64,000 bases of DNA from Pocillopora verrucosa (GCF_036669915.1 NC_089320.1:17439839-17503838); one strand, 5' to 3'; shown: positions 14,260 to 27,700, counted from the stretch's first letter. Numbers and translations: made by a program. Notes: a model not told the origin generated them from the letters alone.

Positions 14260-15892
14260 ACAGGACTCGTTCATAGATCGATAACCAAAATACGAGCGCT
14301 TACGTAGAACAAAGACAACCTATACCACATTAGCTGCTCGGTCGAAGTGACTTACTTTTCGAAAGTTGTATGGTTTTTAAGATTGTATCATACTAGAGAT
14401 GGCAACCTTTACAAGTCATGATTAGTGAATCGTAGCCACATTCACTTTTTCGTTTATAGAATATAAATCGGCTCTTGAAAGAACATTGACCGTAAGTTAA
14501 CAAACAATTAATTAATGTAAGCTAGGAAATAAAACGCACTTTTGCGCGTTCTTCTTGTGGCAACTGAAAACACAGAGAGTTGTCCATAAAGAACACATGA
14601 AGTCATTGAAGGACAACTTACGAAAATCAATGTTCTTCGATAAAGAATACAACTTTCAATTTTCAGGAGAGATAAAACCAATCTTTAATTTAGAGTAAGG
14701 ACATGACTGAAGGCTTCTTTAGCAAGCTTTGGATATTCGATGATAACCGACGGTGCGCACTTGCGGAAACATTGTACAACCTCCTCTACTGGAAAATAGA
14801 CTGAAACTGATGTAGATTTGTATTAAAGTGAGAAATCTTTACATTGCTTGTGCTCTAGTTGTGTTTCAGTGTTAACCATTTAACTCCCATGATAGAGCGA
14901 TTGTAACCTGAGAGTCGCAGGCAATCCGTGTTTGCATGGGATTTGCTTCCCCCTTCTGATTGGTCAAAAAGTTCGCAGCAATATCTCAACCTATCAAATG
15001 CAAAACCAGACCAACTGCAACTTGGTCACCCGCGTTTTCCCGCGCCTCAGGCAATTGGCTGTTTCTTTTTTTTTCGTTTCAGTTCCTGGTCTCCTTAAGT
15101 AGACTCCTTGTTCTAATTGGACGTTAGGATTACTTTTCCTTTGTTTTACGACGCTTTATCGAAAAGCTCTATGATAAGTAAATCTCCCTTAGTCCTACCA
15201 TATGTTTCCTAGTTTGGTGTTTCACCACGACAACAAACGTTGCTTCATAAGTTATTTTCTTCACAAGTGGATTATTTATCTTTTTCACTAGGAATCCGCT
15301 TTTGAACAAGTAAAACTTACGCTGATTTATGCGCCGAAGTGTGAAACAGCTCGTGATATTTTCCCCGGTCGTTTCTCGGCCCTTTTCAGAGTAACTGGTC
15401 TTTCGAGTTAATCTTTGAGAATGGAATTCAATTAATCGGATATGAATAATATTCAGTATAAACACTGGTATGACCAAACTGTGTTCTCGATATGTCTCAG
15501 GGATGAAGTTGCATTTTCATTAGTACGCAAATATCTTTAATCAGTGCTACAACTACCGATAAAAAAGCATGCAATTTACAGATTGTAACAAATCTTGGTA
15601 TTATCGCTTAATGAACTAATCTCTACACGGCTGTGCTCTTTTTCTAGCTTAAACTGTTTTTGGCTACAGCCATTAACTATCAATGATTATGGGTAGACTC
15701 TTCATTTCATTGCTGAAAACAATCTTACAAATCAACACCTTAAGCAAAACGTTTCAATAAAAAAAGAGAGCGGTGTGAAGAGGTAAATATCAATTTGAGC
15801 ATAAATGACTTTGCTTGCAAAACAAGAGAAGTTTTCAACTTGCAACAAAACCGGTCATAAACTATCCCATCGCAAAGCAAAGTGACCTTCAC
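14260..15892. other. Convergent intergenic gap
   Basis: This gap lies between two genes that converge, the nuclear receptor (+) and alkaline phosphatase (-), so it holds both 3' UTRs. About 14875-15085 looks like a dispersed repeat: it contains a tgattggtca box, a second caattggct box and the cccgcgttttcccgcgcc phrase, which I associate with abundant coral repeats. I see no gene. Confidence 0.5.
14528..14533 (+). terminator. Poly(A) signal, nuclear receptor gene
   Basis: AATAAA 269 bases after the nuclear receptor stop codon and the first canonical hexamer on this strand, implying a 3' UTR of about 290 bases. Confidence 0.5.
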
Positions 15893-18800
15893 TCAATGAA
15901 AAATCCACACGGCTATGATTAACAGAGCATACATTGCCGTGGGCATAGAGAGAGAATTTCCTCCACTTTTGGGATTCGGGCCACCTCTGCTCACGTGCTT
16001 ATCACATGTATCCTGTTTACTCTCACTCAAACATAGGGCGTGATCCATCACGTGAAAGACATACGGCTGTTCCACTACTCCATGGAATAAGTAAGCACCA
16101 GGTCCGTCTGCGAAAACCCCTGGAAATACGACAAGACAAATTACAACTACTCTCTATAACCTGTTTAGTAGTTGAGGAGTTGAAAACTGTTACCCCTAAG
16201 TTCATACGTAATCTGTGCTAGTTTCCTTTTTTCGGTAGGCCGGATCGCTTAATTAACTCGAGAAATTCCGCAAAAAAGAGATCGTCACTAATTGGTTAAA
16301 TCCTCACGTTTTGACATTTATCTGAGGTTGAGTCCGTTCTGCCTCAACTTCGAGAGGGAAAAAGAGATCATGACTTACCAAGTTTAAAAAGGCACATGAC
16401 TACGAGGCGACTTCTGACTAGTTTAGTTAGTTATTTTATCGGCATTTCATGTGTTTAACCAAGAAGTGACGAAAGTAGATTGACTGCTCGCTTCTAAATT
16501 TCAATCTTTCTCAAACGATGTCATATCAAGAGTAGGACTCATTCTTCAAGCAGATCAGAAATGCCAGAAAAAAACGCAAAATTTTGAAACTTTGTAAACC
16601 TTTGTAAATCTAAAAAGAAAAACACTACGAAAACATTAGGAAACGGTGATGTAGGGATAGGCATATTTTTCAACAGAAAAAAAACCATCATAATCAGACA
16701 ATAAGGAGAATCACTAGTGAGATCTTGGAGTGAGAGAGCTAAGGAGAGGTTTAAGCTTGATCGTTTCTTGCCAACTCTAATTCTTACCAACATCTTCGGA
16801 TGCATGACTTTCATAATCAAGGAGGACGGTAGCTTGCTGAAGGAAGTCTTTGGCTTTTGTGTCTACACCGCGCAAGTCTGGGCGGGAACCATTCAATCCA
16901 CCGGGACCGTCGAAATACCCAAGGGAGGTATATGTCTTACCGAAGGTATCATTGGCTACTTTACCGTCTACCTGTACCTGTACACCCAGCACAGGGTTCC
17001 CACGCTTTGTATAGCCACCGATTGTGAAGACGTGAGAGTGATCAGCGGTCACTGTTATCAGGGTGTCTTCTAAAAGAAGCAATTTTCGAAACAAGAGCGA
17101 AATAAAACAAAACCACTGTATTCTTGGATTTGAACTGGGTTCAATGAAAAAGGCAGACTTTCTACTTCATGATTGTTAGAGGGTTTTCTGTTCAAGTCTC
17201 TCTAGATATAAAAAACTCTCATGATAAGAAGTAACACTTGACCTAAATTTCTATGAGCCACATAACAGCATTGTTGTTCATGCTACCACAAAATTGCTGA
17301 AAATTTATACTATGTGTCTGTCTCAGGCTAATAAGAGATCATAGTTAATAACAAAGCAAAGTGAGCTTAGAATTCTGCAGATTCACCTGTCTTCACAATA
17401 TCCTTTGCTTTTTGAACCGCTTTGTTGAATGCAACGGATTCATGAAGTGCATTATAGGCCGAGCCATCATGGTGTGCATGATCAATGCGCCCCCCTGTGG
17501 ATAGAAAAGAGAACACGATAACTGAGCTTGATGCAAATTTTTGTCTAAAACAGGGAAGTGAAATAAAGGCACTCTATCGTAAACAAGGTCAGGTTTTTAA
17601 GCAACCTTGTTTCCAGTTTACACGTGATTTCTCGCATGCGTTCAGGATATAGGGTGGTTTAGATCAGTTTATTGTCGATTTTTAAGACCGAGAAATCTAC
17701 GTTTATGCAATGAGAAATGTATACCTTCGACTAAAAGAAAGTATCCCTTGGGGTTCTTTTGTAGTATTTTGATGGCTTTTTCAGTCATCTCTGCAATTGA
17801 CGGCTCTCCAGGTGTACTGGAGGCGGTTCGATCTGATTCGTACTGCATGTGAGAAGGCTCAAAGAGTCCTGTAACAAAGACGAAAGAATAAACCTTTTCT
17901 TTATGCTAATCTTACTATTTTACCACTAGGATTGAGGTGCATTACCTCGTGAGTATTTTTGAAAAAAAAAAAAAAAAAAAAAAAGAAAAAAGGTTATTGA
18001 TAATAAATAACTTAACGAAAAATATAACACGCAGTATCCACATAAGCGCCACTTCTAAATGTACCATTTTCCTCAACAATTTTCGCCCCAATTCTTATAT
18101 CCTTCAAATTGTTCTATTTGGTTTTCTGTTGGGAGAAAGCTTATGTATAACTGCGGGTCAGAGAGTATTTTGATGACGTTTTTTTTTTTTATAGTACTAG
18201 TGATACGACCATAATGCCATGTCTGGAAAAACGGATTCAGAAGACGTACCTAACACGCGATTAACCTTATTCGCGTCAATCTTGTCGAAGGCAGTTTTGT
18301 TCCAAACGTACTGTGAGTCGGGATATTTCTCCAGCCACTGTTTAATCAGATCTTTGTTATCCTGCCTGTCTCCTTTCTTTTCCGGATACTCTGGGTCTGA
18401 CTGGTTTTTGTGCATAAATTCCCGCCGTCCCCCGGCGAAGACAACCTCTATACCATTACCGTGAGGATACTCGACAAGCTGCGTTGCTTGAGAAAGCATA
18501 CAAAAAAAAATTTAATTGTGAAAAACTAGAGATGTGTATTATGTGTGGAATAAAGAATACTTAAAGGTTTTCTGTGAGAATTTGAGCCTCAGATCTTCTA
18601 GTTTCGCGACTTCACCACACTGAACAAGAACGTGGACCTCAAGCACCTTCAGGAGGGACAAAACCGCCACGTCTTATTCATTTTCAATCTTTCCCCAAGG
18701 GAAAAAACGCAGTGACCGTGACGGATCATTCGCACGGTTAATAGTACCTCGCTGTAGACTTTGACGACTTTCCTATCTTACACCCCACCAAACGTATTTA

Positions 18801-21800
18801 AATCTACAACAAATCAACAGAACAAATGTCAACCATAGCATTGCATCCCAAAAATTGAACCGCTTCATAACGAAACGAAGCCGTCAAAGTAGCTTAATTA
18901 CTTTAAAAATGGAACCTTTCAAGACAACGCTGGGCGTGTGCGCAGTGGCAACAGCAGGCACTGTCCTTAATAAATAGTTGACGTCACTGCTAATCGTATT
19001 TTATTTCCTACCTAGGTATGCTGACCTTGGAAGACTGGTCTTTTTGATATAGTCTCCCTTAAAGCAACTTAAATACAATCTCATTTATTTACCGATATCT
19101 TTGCATGTGGTTCCATCATCCTTTGATTTGATGTCTTTGTCACTTTCCCAATCTCTATTAACTGAGTGCGCGTAAGAACTCGCGGGAGTCGCGTGAGTGG
19201 CTCGTGTGGTAGTAACGATTCCCGTGGACATCCCAGCCCTCTCGGCGAGCGTCAGGATCGACACAACTTTACTTTTCTCAGTCATAGTTTTACAGTAGCT
19301 TTTTTTCACAGATTCGTCTACACCGAGAACTCCTGATAGGGAATCGGAGAGAATAAGATAAAAATGTTGAAAGAAAATTACCATTTTGATTATGGATGAC
19401 GTCATATCTAACAAGTGGAACAAAGGCCAGCTATGCATTCCCCAACAATATTCAAACCTTGCAATGGACTAGCATCCCACCCAAGGGGAGGGGGGTATAC
19501 TCCTAGTCACTTCGTATTAAGGAAAACGGGATAAGCTCCGGGTGGGTGGGCCACTTTACCTTTATACTTATCAGTGGGTGATCCAGTTTCACATGATCAT
19601 ATATAAATCAAATACAATTCATATAGAGGTGTATTCTTCTTAGTTGTCGTGTTTTTGTGTTTCCGAGTCTTTCTCCTGCGCGCCTTAAGCAATGTAAGTT
19701 GCTTTCTCTAAACATTTGGACCCCTCTGAGAAGAAATTCCTTACAGCGACTACCCTTTTACAACAGCAGTGCTCCTTAGTTACAAAGCTGTAAATCCAAA
19801 CTATTGACTTTAATCGCAACCTCCAAAAGAAGTAAAAGGCTAATATTCCACGGAGGGCAAATTGTTTTTCTCAGGGTGAGGAGTAAGCTCCGACGCGTAT
19901 TCCTAACTAATTATCATTTACCACTGCGTTACCTATTTGCACGGATCCTATGGGAAAGGAGCATCATAGGGGGATAAAAAGAATTGCCTAGGAACACAAC
20001 ACAATAAGCTTGACCAGATAACGAACTTGGACCTTCGCCATCTGTGGTCCAGCATGCTTATCCAACGTAGGTAGAGTGTCTTCTACCTCTGCTCCATGTC
20101 GCTTGGTTTGTTCCATCATCAAATTTGGTCACCTACCTTCGTCTGTCTTTACGCCGTTCAGAAAAGCTGTAGCAGAACTTGCGGAGTCTGTTCCCTGCAT
20201 GTCAACGGTATATGTCTTTGCCAGAGCTGACCAGGGAAAAACCTCCCAGCTCAAAACATTTTCCTCCCCATACTTCATATTCTTCTGCTGCCCATCAAAG
20301 ATGCGTGCAGCGGTGATGGTGCTGATACCCATTCCGTCGCCCAAAAACAGAACTGCGCTCTTGGCAGTGTTTGTGTTCGGTTTCACCTTGAGATTGTCCT
20401 TAATAAGCTTGACACCTTCTTTATACCAGGGATTGTTGTCTTGATTTGCAAAAATATCACCGTTTACGCCTCGATAAAATAACAAAAAAACAATGAACAT
20501 TACATTATGCATTGCGTACCTAACTTCTTAAGAAGCCCATATCCGTTGATAAAACAGATCCTTGACACTCTTATGATTTGTTTATTTTTACTATAATTTC
20601 CCGCGCAAACAATGGCCAATCAGAACGCTATTGATTTATTATCGAGCTCTATGTGAGAATAAACAGGTCTCCACAGTTTATTGCCCCCTCAATAGAGAAC
20701 CCTAAAAGATTATATAGGAGTTTTTTTAAAAAACAGGCCTCCAATGAACGAATCGATTAAAGTCTTACTCACTGGCTGGAGAGAGCTAAACATCAAATGA
20801 TGTAGGAACTTATCAACGACTTTTCCATGACTGACTCGTTGACATAGACGCTTTCCCATGCAAAGTTTTTACTTGATATTCATAACATTAGTAAACAAAC
20901 TGCGGCTCGTTTTCGGTTCGGAAATTTATGCACGAGTAAGTTACGAAACCTTTGAACTCTAATGATTTGGTTGGTAATTCTCCCTTCCGGCTTTAACAGG
21001 TTGCTTCTAACTTAGTTAAGAGAATTTGAAGACTTTTGCTGGATGATGTGTTGAAATCGCGAGTACAAGTTACATGTTAAAAAGCCATCTTAGGCCTCTC
21101 CGAGTAAAAGGGTTCAGTTAAATTATGTCTACCATAGTCAATGCCTTTTATTTATACAATTTTACTTCTTCGTTATTCGGCTGGCTTAACACGAGTGGGT
21201 ATGATGAAGCAAGTCATGTGTTATTGGCCTCCGAGGCTGGAAAGATGGGCTTATCTTGCACATTCGAGATTTCTCGCCTCTTTCCCGCAAAGCAAAACTC
21301 TGTGTTTTAATCTTTTCAGTGGTCAGTATCCATATTGGTAAATCCTTGTAACCACAATAGAATTTTTTTGGCGTTTTTAAGGTCCGAGAGGAGGTCGGTG
21401 TTCATGACAACGTTTTGCTGAGTCACTAATTCACATGCATCACGCCACCGTCGCCCCACTCTCTGTTCACGTGAAACAGAGGGCGATGTATACGGAAATT
21501 AGTCCTGTTTTTTTATTAGAAAGCTTGTGGTATAATTGTTTACCGATCCAACTTCAAGTTGTTTTGCAAAATGATGACGTCGTTAACCTAAAGGAGTCGT
21601 AAAGTGGTCTAGACTTCGTTCTAGAATTCTAGACTGAACTCAACTTCATATCCGTAAAATGCTGTGTAATAAATAAGCACCAATCAATAAGGATGTTAAT
21701 CGTTTCGCGGGAATTAATTTAGAGCCCTTGCAATAACAATGTGTAAAACAAATTGATCATATCCTTGTCGTTGGCTGTTGAATTCCAAACCTTCAAACAA

Positions 21801-22188
21801 ATTTACTTTTGATATCTTACTTCGATCACTACTGTTTATATTACAAGCTGACGTGGGTTGTAAACGATAGGCGCGATAAACTAACACAAAATACTTGACT
21901 CTCTGTTTGTTGCGTAGTAACTTCACACCTTCAAACTTTCCTTTTTTGCTTCTAGATTTTCTCAGGCTTAAAGCCAAGTTAAAGTTGATCGAAGATCAAT
22001 TCTATTACCGTAATAAAATCACGACTGGAACAAATTTGTTGTCGTGGTTCCACAGGCTGCAACAGACGTGCATCCGAATCAAATCACGCTGTCCTACCTT
22101 GAACTGTTGTTAATTTTGATCCGTTTTCGTCAGACGTCAAGATAAAAATTATAGCCACGACGAGAAGCACTCCTGAGGAAACTTTCAT
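15893..22188 (-). CDS. Alkaline phosphatase (GPI-anchored type)
   Basis: Secreted or membrane-anchored metalloenzyme that hydrolyses phosphate monoesters at alkaline pH. Exons in coding order: 22188-22098, 20469-20137, 19332-19093, 18486-18250, 17868-17725, 17494-17387, 17069-16788 and 16119-15893. All junctions are GT/AG and frame-consistent, giving 553 aa, slightly longer than the usual 520-535. Residues 1-19 form a signal peptide. Seen in order: GDGMG with metal Asp75, TDSASSATA with nucleophile Ser126, a THATP motif, NRDW with the phosphate-binding Arg, EGGRIDHAHH (zinc ligands), TADHSH (zinc ligands), and ESHASEDV carrying the last zinc His. The C-terminus ends in a hydrophobic stretch (YALLIIAVWIF), as expected for GPI attachment. 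All seven introns are phase 1. A TATA-like motif at 22213-22218 lies very close to the ATG, so promoter placement is unclear. In corals such enzymes are discussed in phosphate uptake and calcification; that role is inference here. Confidence 0.95.
19445..19575. repeat. Dispersed repeat inside an alkaline phosphatase intron
   Basis: The phrases caatggactagcatcccac, actcctagtcacttcg and gggataagctccggg occur in this order. From memory this combination recurs widely in anthozoan genomes as a short dispersed element. It sits in the intron between exons 2 and 3 of the phosphatase gene. A related tail (cctaggaacacaacacaata) near 19987 may be the other end of the same element. Confidence 0.45.
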
Positions 22189-22340
22189 CTTAAGTTCCGA
22201 GATTGGCGTCCCTTTATACTTTTGATTTATTCGATCTGACCTCTCTCTCTCAATTAAGTTCTTTTAAAGCACAAACAGGTGTCATTGTTGCGTGCACGTG
22301 TTTTAAAGAATTGTTCAGTCGGCGAAAAATGTTTACTACA

Positions 22341-22535
22341 ATGAGTGACCAAGACAGAATTTTACGTTACTATATCTATACAATATCTTGCAGAAAAGTG
22401 ATGAGAATAAAGAAAAATATCAATCACTGGATTGCTAATTGATCGGATACCAAATTCTCCAAACTAGCATAATGAGAATCGTTTGGCAGACAGTAAAGAG
22501 CATAACTAATGAGATCTTGGGAGTTAAAGGGTTAA
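22341..22535. mobile_element. TTAA-type MITE, copy 1 (5' end decayed)
   Basis: Matches the better preserved copy at 24095-24302 over most of its length (atgagtgaccaag, gatgagaataaag, accaaattctccaaacta, gagatcttgggagttaaa) and ends in the same inverted terminus ggagttaaaggg followed by TTAA. The left terminus cannot be seen. It lies just upstream of the alkaline phosphatase gene. No coding capacity. Confidence 0.65.
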
Positions 22536-22930
22536 GTGACATGGAAACAAATCAGTCAGAAATTAATATTCTGATGGCACTTTGAAGAGATTCGCGCGGC
22601 ATCATGAACGTTTCGAGCGTTTCGCGGGAAAATTAAATCAATCTCGGTGGGTCAGTCTAATGTTTAACCACTTTTTTTTTAGTATTTGTTGTAATTTTTA
22701 ATTTAAAATATATTTACAATCCTCGTTTTTTCTTTGTGATTAGTTGTGCAACTAGGTTAGTTTACCCATTCCTCGGGATATTGTCCTGCTGCATTAATAC
22801 AAACATACATTTCAACACATCTATGACCACATCTAAAAGGGGTTTTTTTTGTGGCTTTTCGTATCTGGCGTAGCATAGGTTCTTTTTGTAGAAACCTTAG
22901 TTTTAGGGTACACATGTTAAGATTGTATGA

Positions 22931-23008
22931 AGATGCGTACACTAGAAGACTGACTGACTCATCATCAGAATGCATATACTAGAAGACTGACTGACTCATC
23001 CAGATCAT
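22931..23008 (+). repeat. Two diverged copies of the 35-bp minisatellite unit
   Basis: Two neighbouring units containing actagaagactgactgactc, about 1.3 kb before the main array of the same unit at 24325-24780. The reverse-transcriptase relic lies between the two locations. Confidence 0.7.
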
Positions 23009-23039
23009 CATCTTTATGAACGATCTTTAATATGTAATT

Positions 23040-24330
23040 GAGAAGAGCACTCCGTCCACTTACGCCGACGACACTCAAATCTCTCACGCTGACAATGAAC
23101 TCTCCAAAGTTGAAGAAACAATTAACAATGATCTTATTGCGCGAAGAGGAACAGTTCAAAATACCAGGCGATAGTGCTAGGAAGAAAACAAAGGAACTGA
23201 TGAGCCAGCGTTCACGTGTGACGAATCACAACTTCCAATATCCCACACAACGGAACTTCTTGGCGCAACAATTGATGACAAATTAAATTTCAAAAAGCAT
23301 ACCGCTAAAAATATGTAGAAAAGTCAGTCAATAGATCGCTGTATCAAAAATGATGCAGAAAATGTTGCCTTTTGAGACCATAAGGGATCTTTATAAAGCT
23401 TTCATTCTACCATACTTTAATCACTGTTCCGAAACGTGACACTTCTGTAATAAGAAGTCCGCTGACAAGTTAGAGATGGTGGACAAACGAGCGCTCAGTT
23501 TTGTTTTCAGAGATAAGTCCTCGCCTCATGAAGATCTTTGTAAGCGTATCAGTCTTTTAAGTCTTCGTGAACAACGATTAACGAAAATATTGTCCATTGT
23601 TTTTGAGATATTAGCCAGCGATGCAGGACCTGCAAGCTTACGTGATCTCATAACAGTAAGGCGCTCCACTTACAACCTCAGGAGGAACCACAATACTTTG
23701 ACCTTCCAGAAGTAAAATCAACCACTTTCGTCTTAAGATAATGGAGATACGCTGCATCGAATTTGTGGAACGCTATACCCGACGAGTCTCGGAAGAGTCC
23801 AACATACACTACTTTAAAAAAAAAACTTAAAAACATTAAATCTCATGGGACTCTGACTGCGGTGTGAGTCGATTCTTAGTCAGTTTTTACCGTTTTTATA
23901 ATTTTCATATTTATATATTTTTAACTTAGTTTGACAAAACATTGTTGAATTTTTATGTTTTAATATTAGTTAGTTTGTAATCTTAACTTCTCTTAAATTT
24001 ATACACCTTCAAAAGGCTTTTTTTTCATTTTTCTGTTTCTTTTTTTACGTGGCGTACCTGTAAACTAACTTTTTTGCTGAGCGCACCGACCACGTTAACC
24101 CTTTAACTTCCACGAGTGAGCAAGAGAGAATTTCTCCTCACAGGATCAATGCAATACTAAGCAGACAAGTGATGAGAAAGAAAAATAGCGATTAGAGGAT
24201 AATTAGTTGATCCAATACTAAATTCTCTGAACTAACATTATAAGAATTGTATGGTTGACAGTAAGGAGAATGACAAATTTGATCTGGGAGTTAAAGGGCT
24301 AAATACATTGATTGATTGATTGATCCAGGA
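23040..24330 (+). mobile_element. LINE-type retrotransposon relic (reverse transcriptase C-terminal part)
   Basis: Fragments of a non-LTR reverse transcriptase can be read across several frames. They include the catalytic YADDTQI box near 23060, the downstream LLGATIDDKLNFKKH segment near 23260, an LYKAFILPYFNHC segment near 23390 and a final NLWNAIPDESRKS segment near 23760. Stop codons and frameshifts break the frame at several points, so it is dead. The 3' part is AT-rich, and the element seems to end in an attg simple repeat at about 24309-24324, a tail style common in CR1/L2-like LINEs. A 208-bp MITE is inserted in its 3' region. The clade cannot be set from this fragment. Confidence 0.8.
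24095..24302. mobile_element. piggyBac-like MITE, best copy
   Basis: A 208-bp non-coding element. It begins TTAA-CCCTTTAACTTCCA and ends TGGGAGTTAAAGGG-CTAA, so the ends are near-perfect inverted repeats of about 14 bp beside a TTAA (right side mutated to CTAA). TTAA target sites and termini starting CCC are known hallmarks of piggyBac transposons, so this is probably a non-autonomous member. It interrupts the 3' region of the LINE relic and is therefore younger than it. Confidence 0.75.
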
Positions 24331-24780
24331 TGTGTATATTAGAAAACTGACTGGCTCATCCAGGATGTGTATATTAGAAAACTGACTGGCTCATCCAGGA
24401 TGTGTATATTAGAAAACTGACTGGCTCATCCAGGATGTGTATATTAGAAAACTGACTGGCTCATCCAGGATGTGTATATTAGAAAACTGACTGGCTCATC
24501 CAGGATGTGTATATTAGAAAACTGACTGGCTCATCCAGGATGTGTATATTAGAAAACTGACTGGCTCATCCAGGATGTGTATATTAGAAAACTGACTGGC
24601 TCATCCAGGATGTGTATATTAGAAAACTGACTGGCTCATCCAGAATGTGTATATAAGGAAACTGACTGGCTCATCCAGGATGTGTATATTAGAAAACTGA
24701 CTGGCTCATGCAGGAGGCGAATGTTAGAAGACTGACTGACTCGTGCAGGATACGTATATTAGAAGACTGATTGACCCATA
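24325..24780 (+). repeat. 35-bp minisatellite, about 13 copies
   Basis: Direct repeats of a 35-bp unit starting ccaggatgtgtatattag. The repeat start recurs at 24325 and every 35 bases to about 24745. The central ten copies are almost identical and the last three diverge. There are no spacers. Uniformity in the centre suggests recent expansion by slippage or unequal exchange. Confidence 0.95.
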
Positions 24781-27700
24781 CGAAATAAACATTTCACGAT
24801 GAATGAGTGTAGTCATAATATAAATCAACTTTTGACAAAATCTCACTATTGCCATTATTATTTATGCATAGCATCACATTAAAAAAAATGAAGAAAAACA
24901 GAATAATTTGTAGATTCTGCTTGCACGCCTTTGCAAGTTGACAGTTTTAACCACAATCAACTCTCTGCTAACGAACCCTCTCGTAAGCGGATTGCTTAAC
25001 ATAGAAGAATAGAAATATATAGTCTAACGAACATCCGCTAATTAACTCTCCCTTAAGCCGATATTTAGCCCATTTTCCATTCGAATAATTCTCGTAGGCG
25101 GACAGCTCTACTGACAGACACCTTTTTCAATTCCCCATAAACATACTGAAATCAAATTATCAATCCTTAGACGCATTTTTGAATGATCTAGCTTTGGATG
25201 ACAGACGAAACTCTCGGGTCTACTTAGAGACCCACTGTTCTTGGGCAAAATTAGGGTTGCCCTTAGGGATAACCCTGTCAGCCAGAGTGACAAATTGCCA
25301 TGTAAACGTCTCAAGGTGGGGTAACCCGCCTAACCGGGGTCGCGTTCACGGCAAAAAGCTCAAAAGCTAAACACGTATGTTTCAAAACTTTGTACATTTC
25401 CAAGCCGTCTCATGGCAGAAATCCCCAGAAACCGCAACGGACTCACAAGGAGTGCAAAATGTTCACGTTTCGGAATATTTTGCGTTGTAAATCGACTCTA
25501 TTTCGTTTCCCAAACCATTCCTTGTAACGTATTAAGTCTACGATTCCTCGCGTAACCTAACACCGCGTAACACAACGCGTGACGCTTTCATGAATAAATA
25601 CATACATGTCCGATAATTAATCTTTCGTCTTTCTCGAGATGTGAGCTTGGAACGCCTGCGCTCAAACTCCCTAATTGCAAGCGCAACAACAACCTTAAGA
25701 AACCTCACCCCAGCACCTCGGGGTTGTAAGACTGCATGTAAACGCATTTTCATTTTCGACCACGGCCAGGCGGGTTACCTCACCTACCTGGGGTCCTCCA
25801 TCAGTTTCGCGTTGCGCGTCACGTCATCGGATCACGCGATTTTCTTTGAATGCGCGCTTTGGAACAAAATTAGATTCTAACAAGTGAAACATAATGGTTG
25901 ACTGCAACTGAACTCAACAATTTGGTTCAGACTTCTGCTCCGTGTTGTTCAACATAGGCGGAAATCAGTGTGATATCTGTATTTAACTAAAATTGATGCC
26001 CGTTAAGCGACCACCTGGATGCACTGACTACCCGAGACGGTCTCAGCTGTAGCCGGTACTACGTACTCTAATCTTAATCACCCATGACATGATACCATAG
26101 GAAAATTTTGCGTCACGACTGAACTAGAGGCTAACAGCCACTGATTGATGGAAGCCACAACTACAATCCATTTCTAGCCTGCCACACATGCAACTGAACG
26201 TATAAGTTGCCTTTGAGGGATGATAAAAAGAACACCAATGACTAAAGACAGCAAATTCGAAAATTGAGAATGAGAAATTTTCTTTTTATAGGTTTTGGAA
26301 CATTTTCGACGGAAGTTTCTTTGTAGATTCCGGCGACTCTCGAGTCTCAATGATAAGCATCATTCCGCCATTTTATTTTTTGACAGGGATCTCGATCAAT
26401 TTTTGCTTAAGGTTCCTTCATAACCTATCCTCGAAGTTGTAGTTAAAATTAATAGTTTTAGGAATCTTCGTTGAAGACAGCAACATCACAACAAGTGGTA
26501 TACAGAGAGGTCATTACAGTTGTTAGAGATTAATAGACGACAGTCATTCGTAAACGATCAAAATACTGATATAGCATCAGATTTAAGACATCAAAGGGAT
26601 TTTGGGGAAACCGCGCAGCCAGAGGGATTCCCATATAATCCAAGACGCCAGTCTGCCCTAATATGCAGGTTCTGATGCTGCGGAATTCGAAAGCAATTGC
26701 AACCCCTAAAAAAACTGAAAAGCTACAAACAAAGGGTTTTGTGGAGCAGACATAAGAAAAAAGTGACAGAGATAAAACATATTCATACGTCTCTTGTGTT
26801 ACGACTCGATGAAAAAGTTTGCAATTCAAAAACTAAAGCCGTTGGAGGCTGAAATCTATATATCACAAGCTTATGATATTGCATCTTGCTGCGTTCAAAT
26901 CGAGACTTACCTGCTAATACGCAAACCAAGGAAAAGAAACAGAACTTTACGTACAGGCAGTCAACAGCCATGGTTTTTAAATCACTGCACAACTCTGGTA
27001 TCTATACAAGTCAAAAGTCAAAGCCAGGTACAGGACATGAAGCGAGGTATGAAATTTTGGTATGTAGCCGAATGAAGTGTTTATTTAACAACAGCGGAGG
27101 TCACGAAATCAAAATATTGAGTTACGTTGTCCGATTGTTTAAGTGACACTGGTCCTAATAAGGGCAAACGTCCGTAGCAGCAATGACTGCCTTCAAAACA
27201 GGCGTATTTAAGGTAAATTAAGACAAAATTCAGTCTAAAGTTCAGAACACACGACTTACTTTCTTTTGGATAAGAATTAGTTACTGCAAACAAAATACGT
27301 TAGAGGTATAAATTGGAATTAACCGTTAGCCGTAAAATGGCTAAAAAAAAATTAGCCGTTGGGCGTAAAAATTGTGAAAAAATTAATCGTAAACTGGTAA
27401 CCACAATGGAAAGACATTAACCATCATGATCCGAAAATCGGCCAAAATTTTAGCCGTTAGCCTTAAGAGTCTTTTCCCATCGAGACCCTCTTGCGTGTCC
27501 TTGCTGAGGGGTCATAGACTGTTCGCCCAGTGCCCCGGAGGGGGTAGGGGATGGGAGTAAACGGGCGATGCGAAAGTGGTGGGGAATTGCGATAAATTTG
27601 GATATCAAACCTAAACTGGCTTAGATCAAGCCTTAACGAAATCTTCTCCATTGCGGTTGTCTTGGTGAACTTTAAATCGACCATTCAATGAGATAACGCG

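Noticed and set aside
16717-17073. 118-codon plus-strand frame
   Set aside because: Antisense of the alkaline phosphatase exon with the TADHSH zinc motif.
23040-23830. Intact reverse transcriptase gene
   Set aside because: Several in-frame stops and frameshifts separate the YADD box from the C-terminal part; it is a dead relic.
24325-24780. Regular repeats resembling a CRISPR array
   Set aside because: The 35-bp units are directly adjacent with no spacers, and the genome is plainly eukaryotic, so it is a minisatellite.
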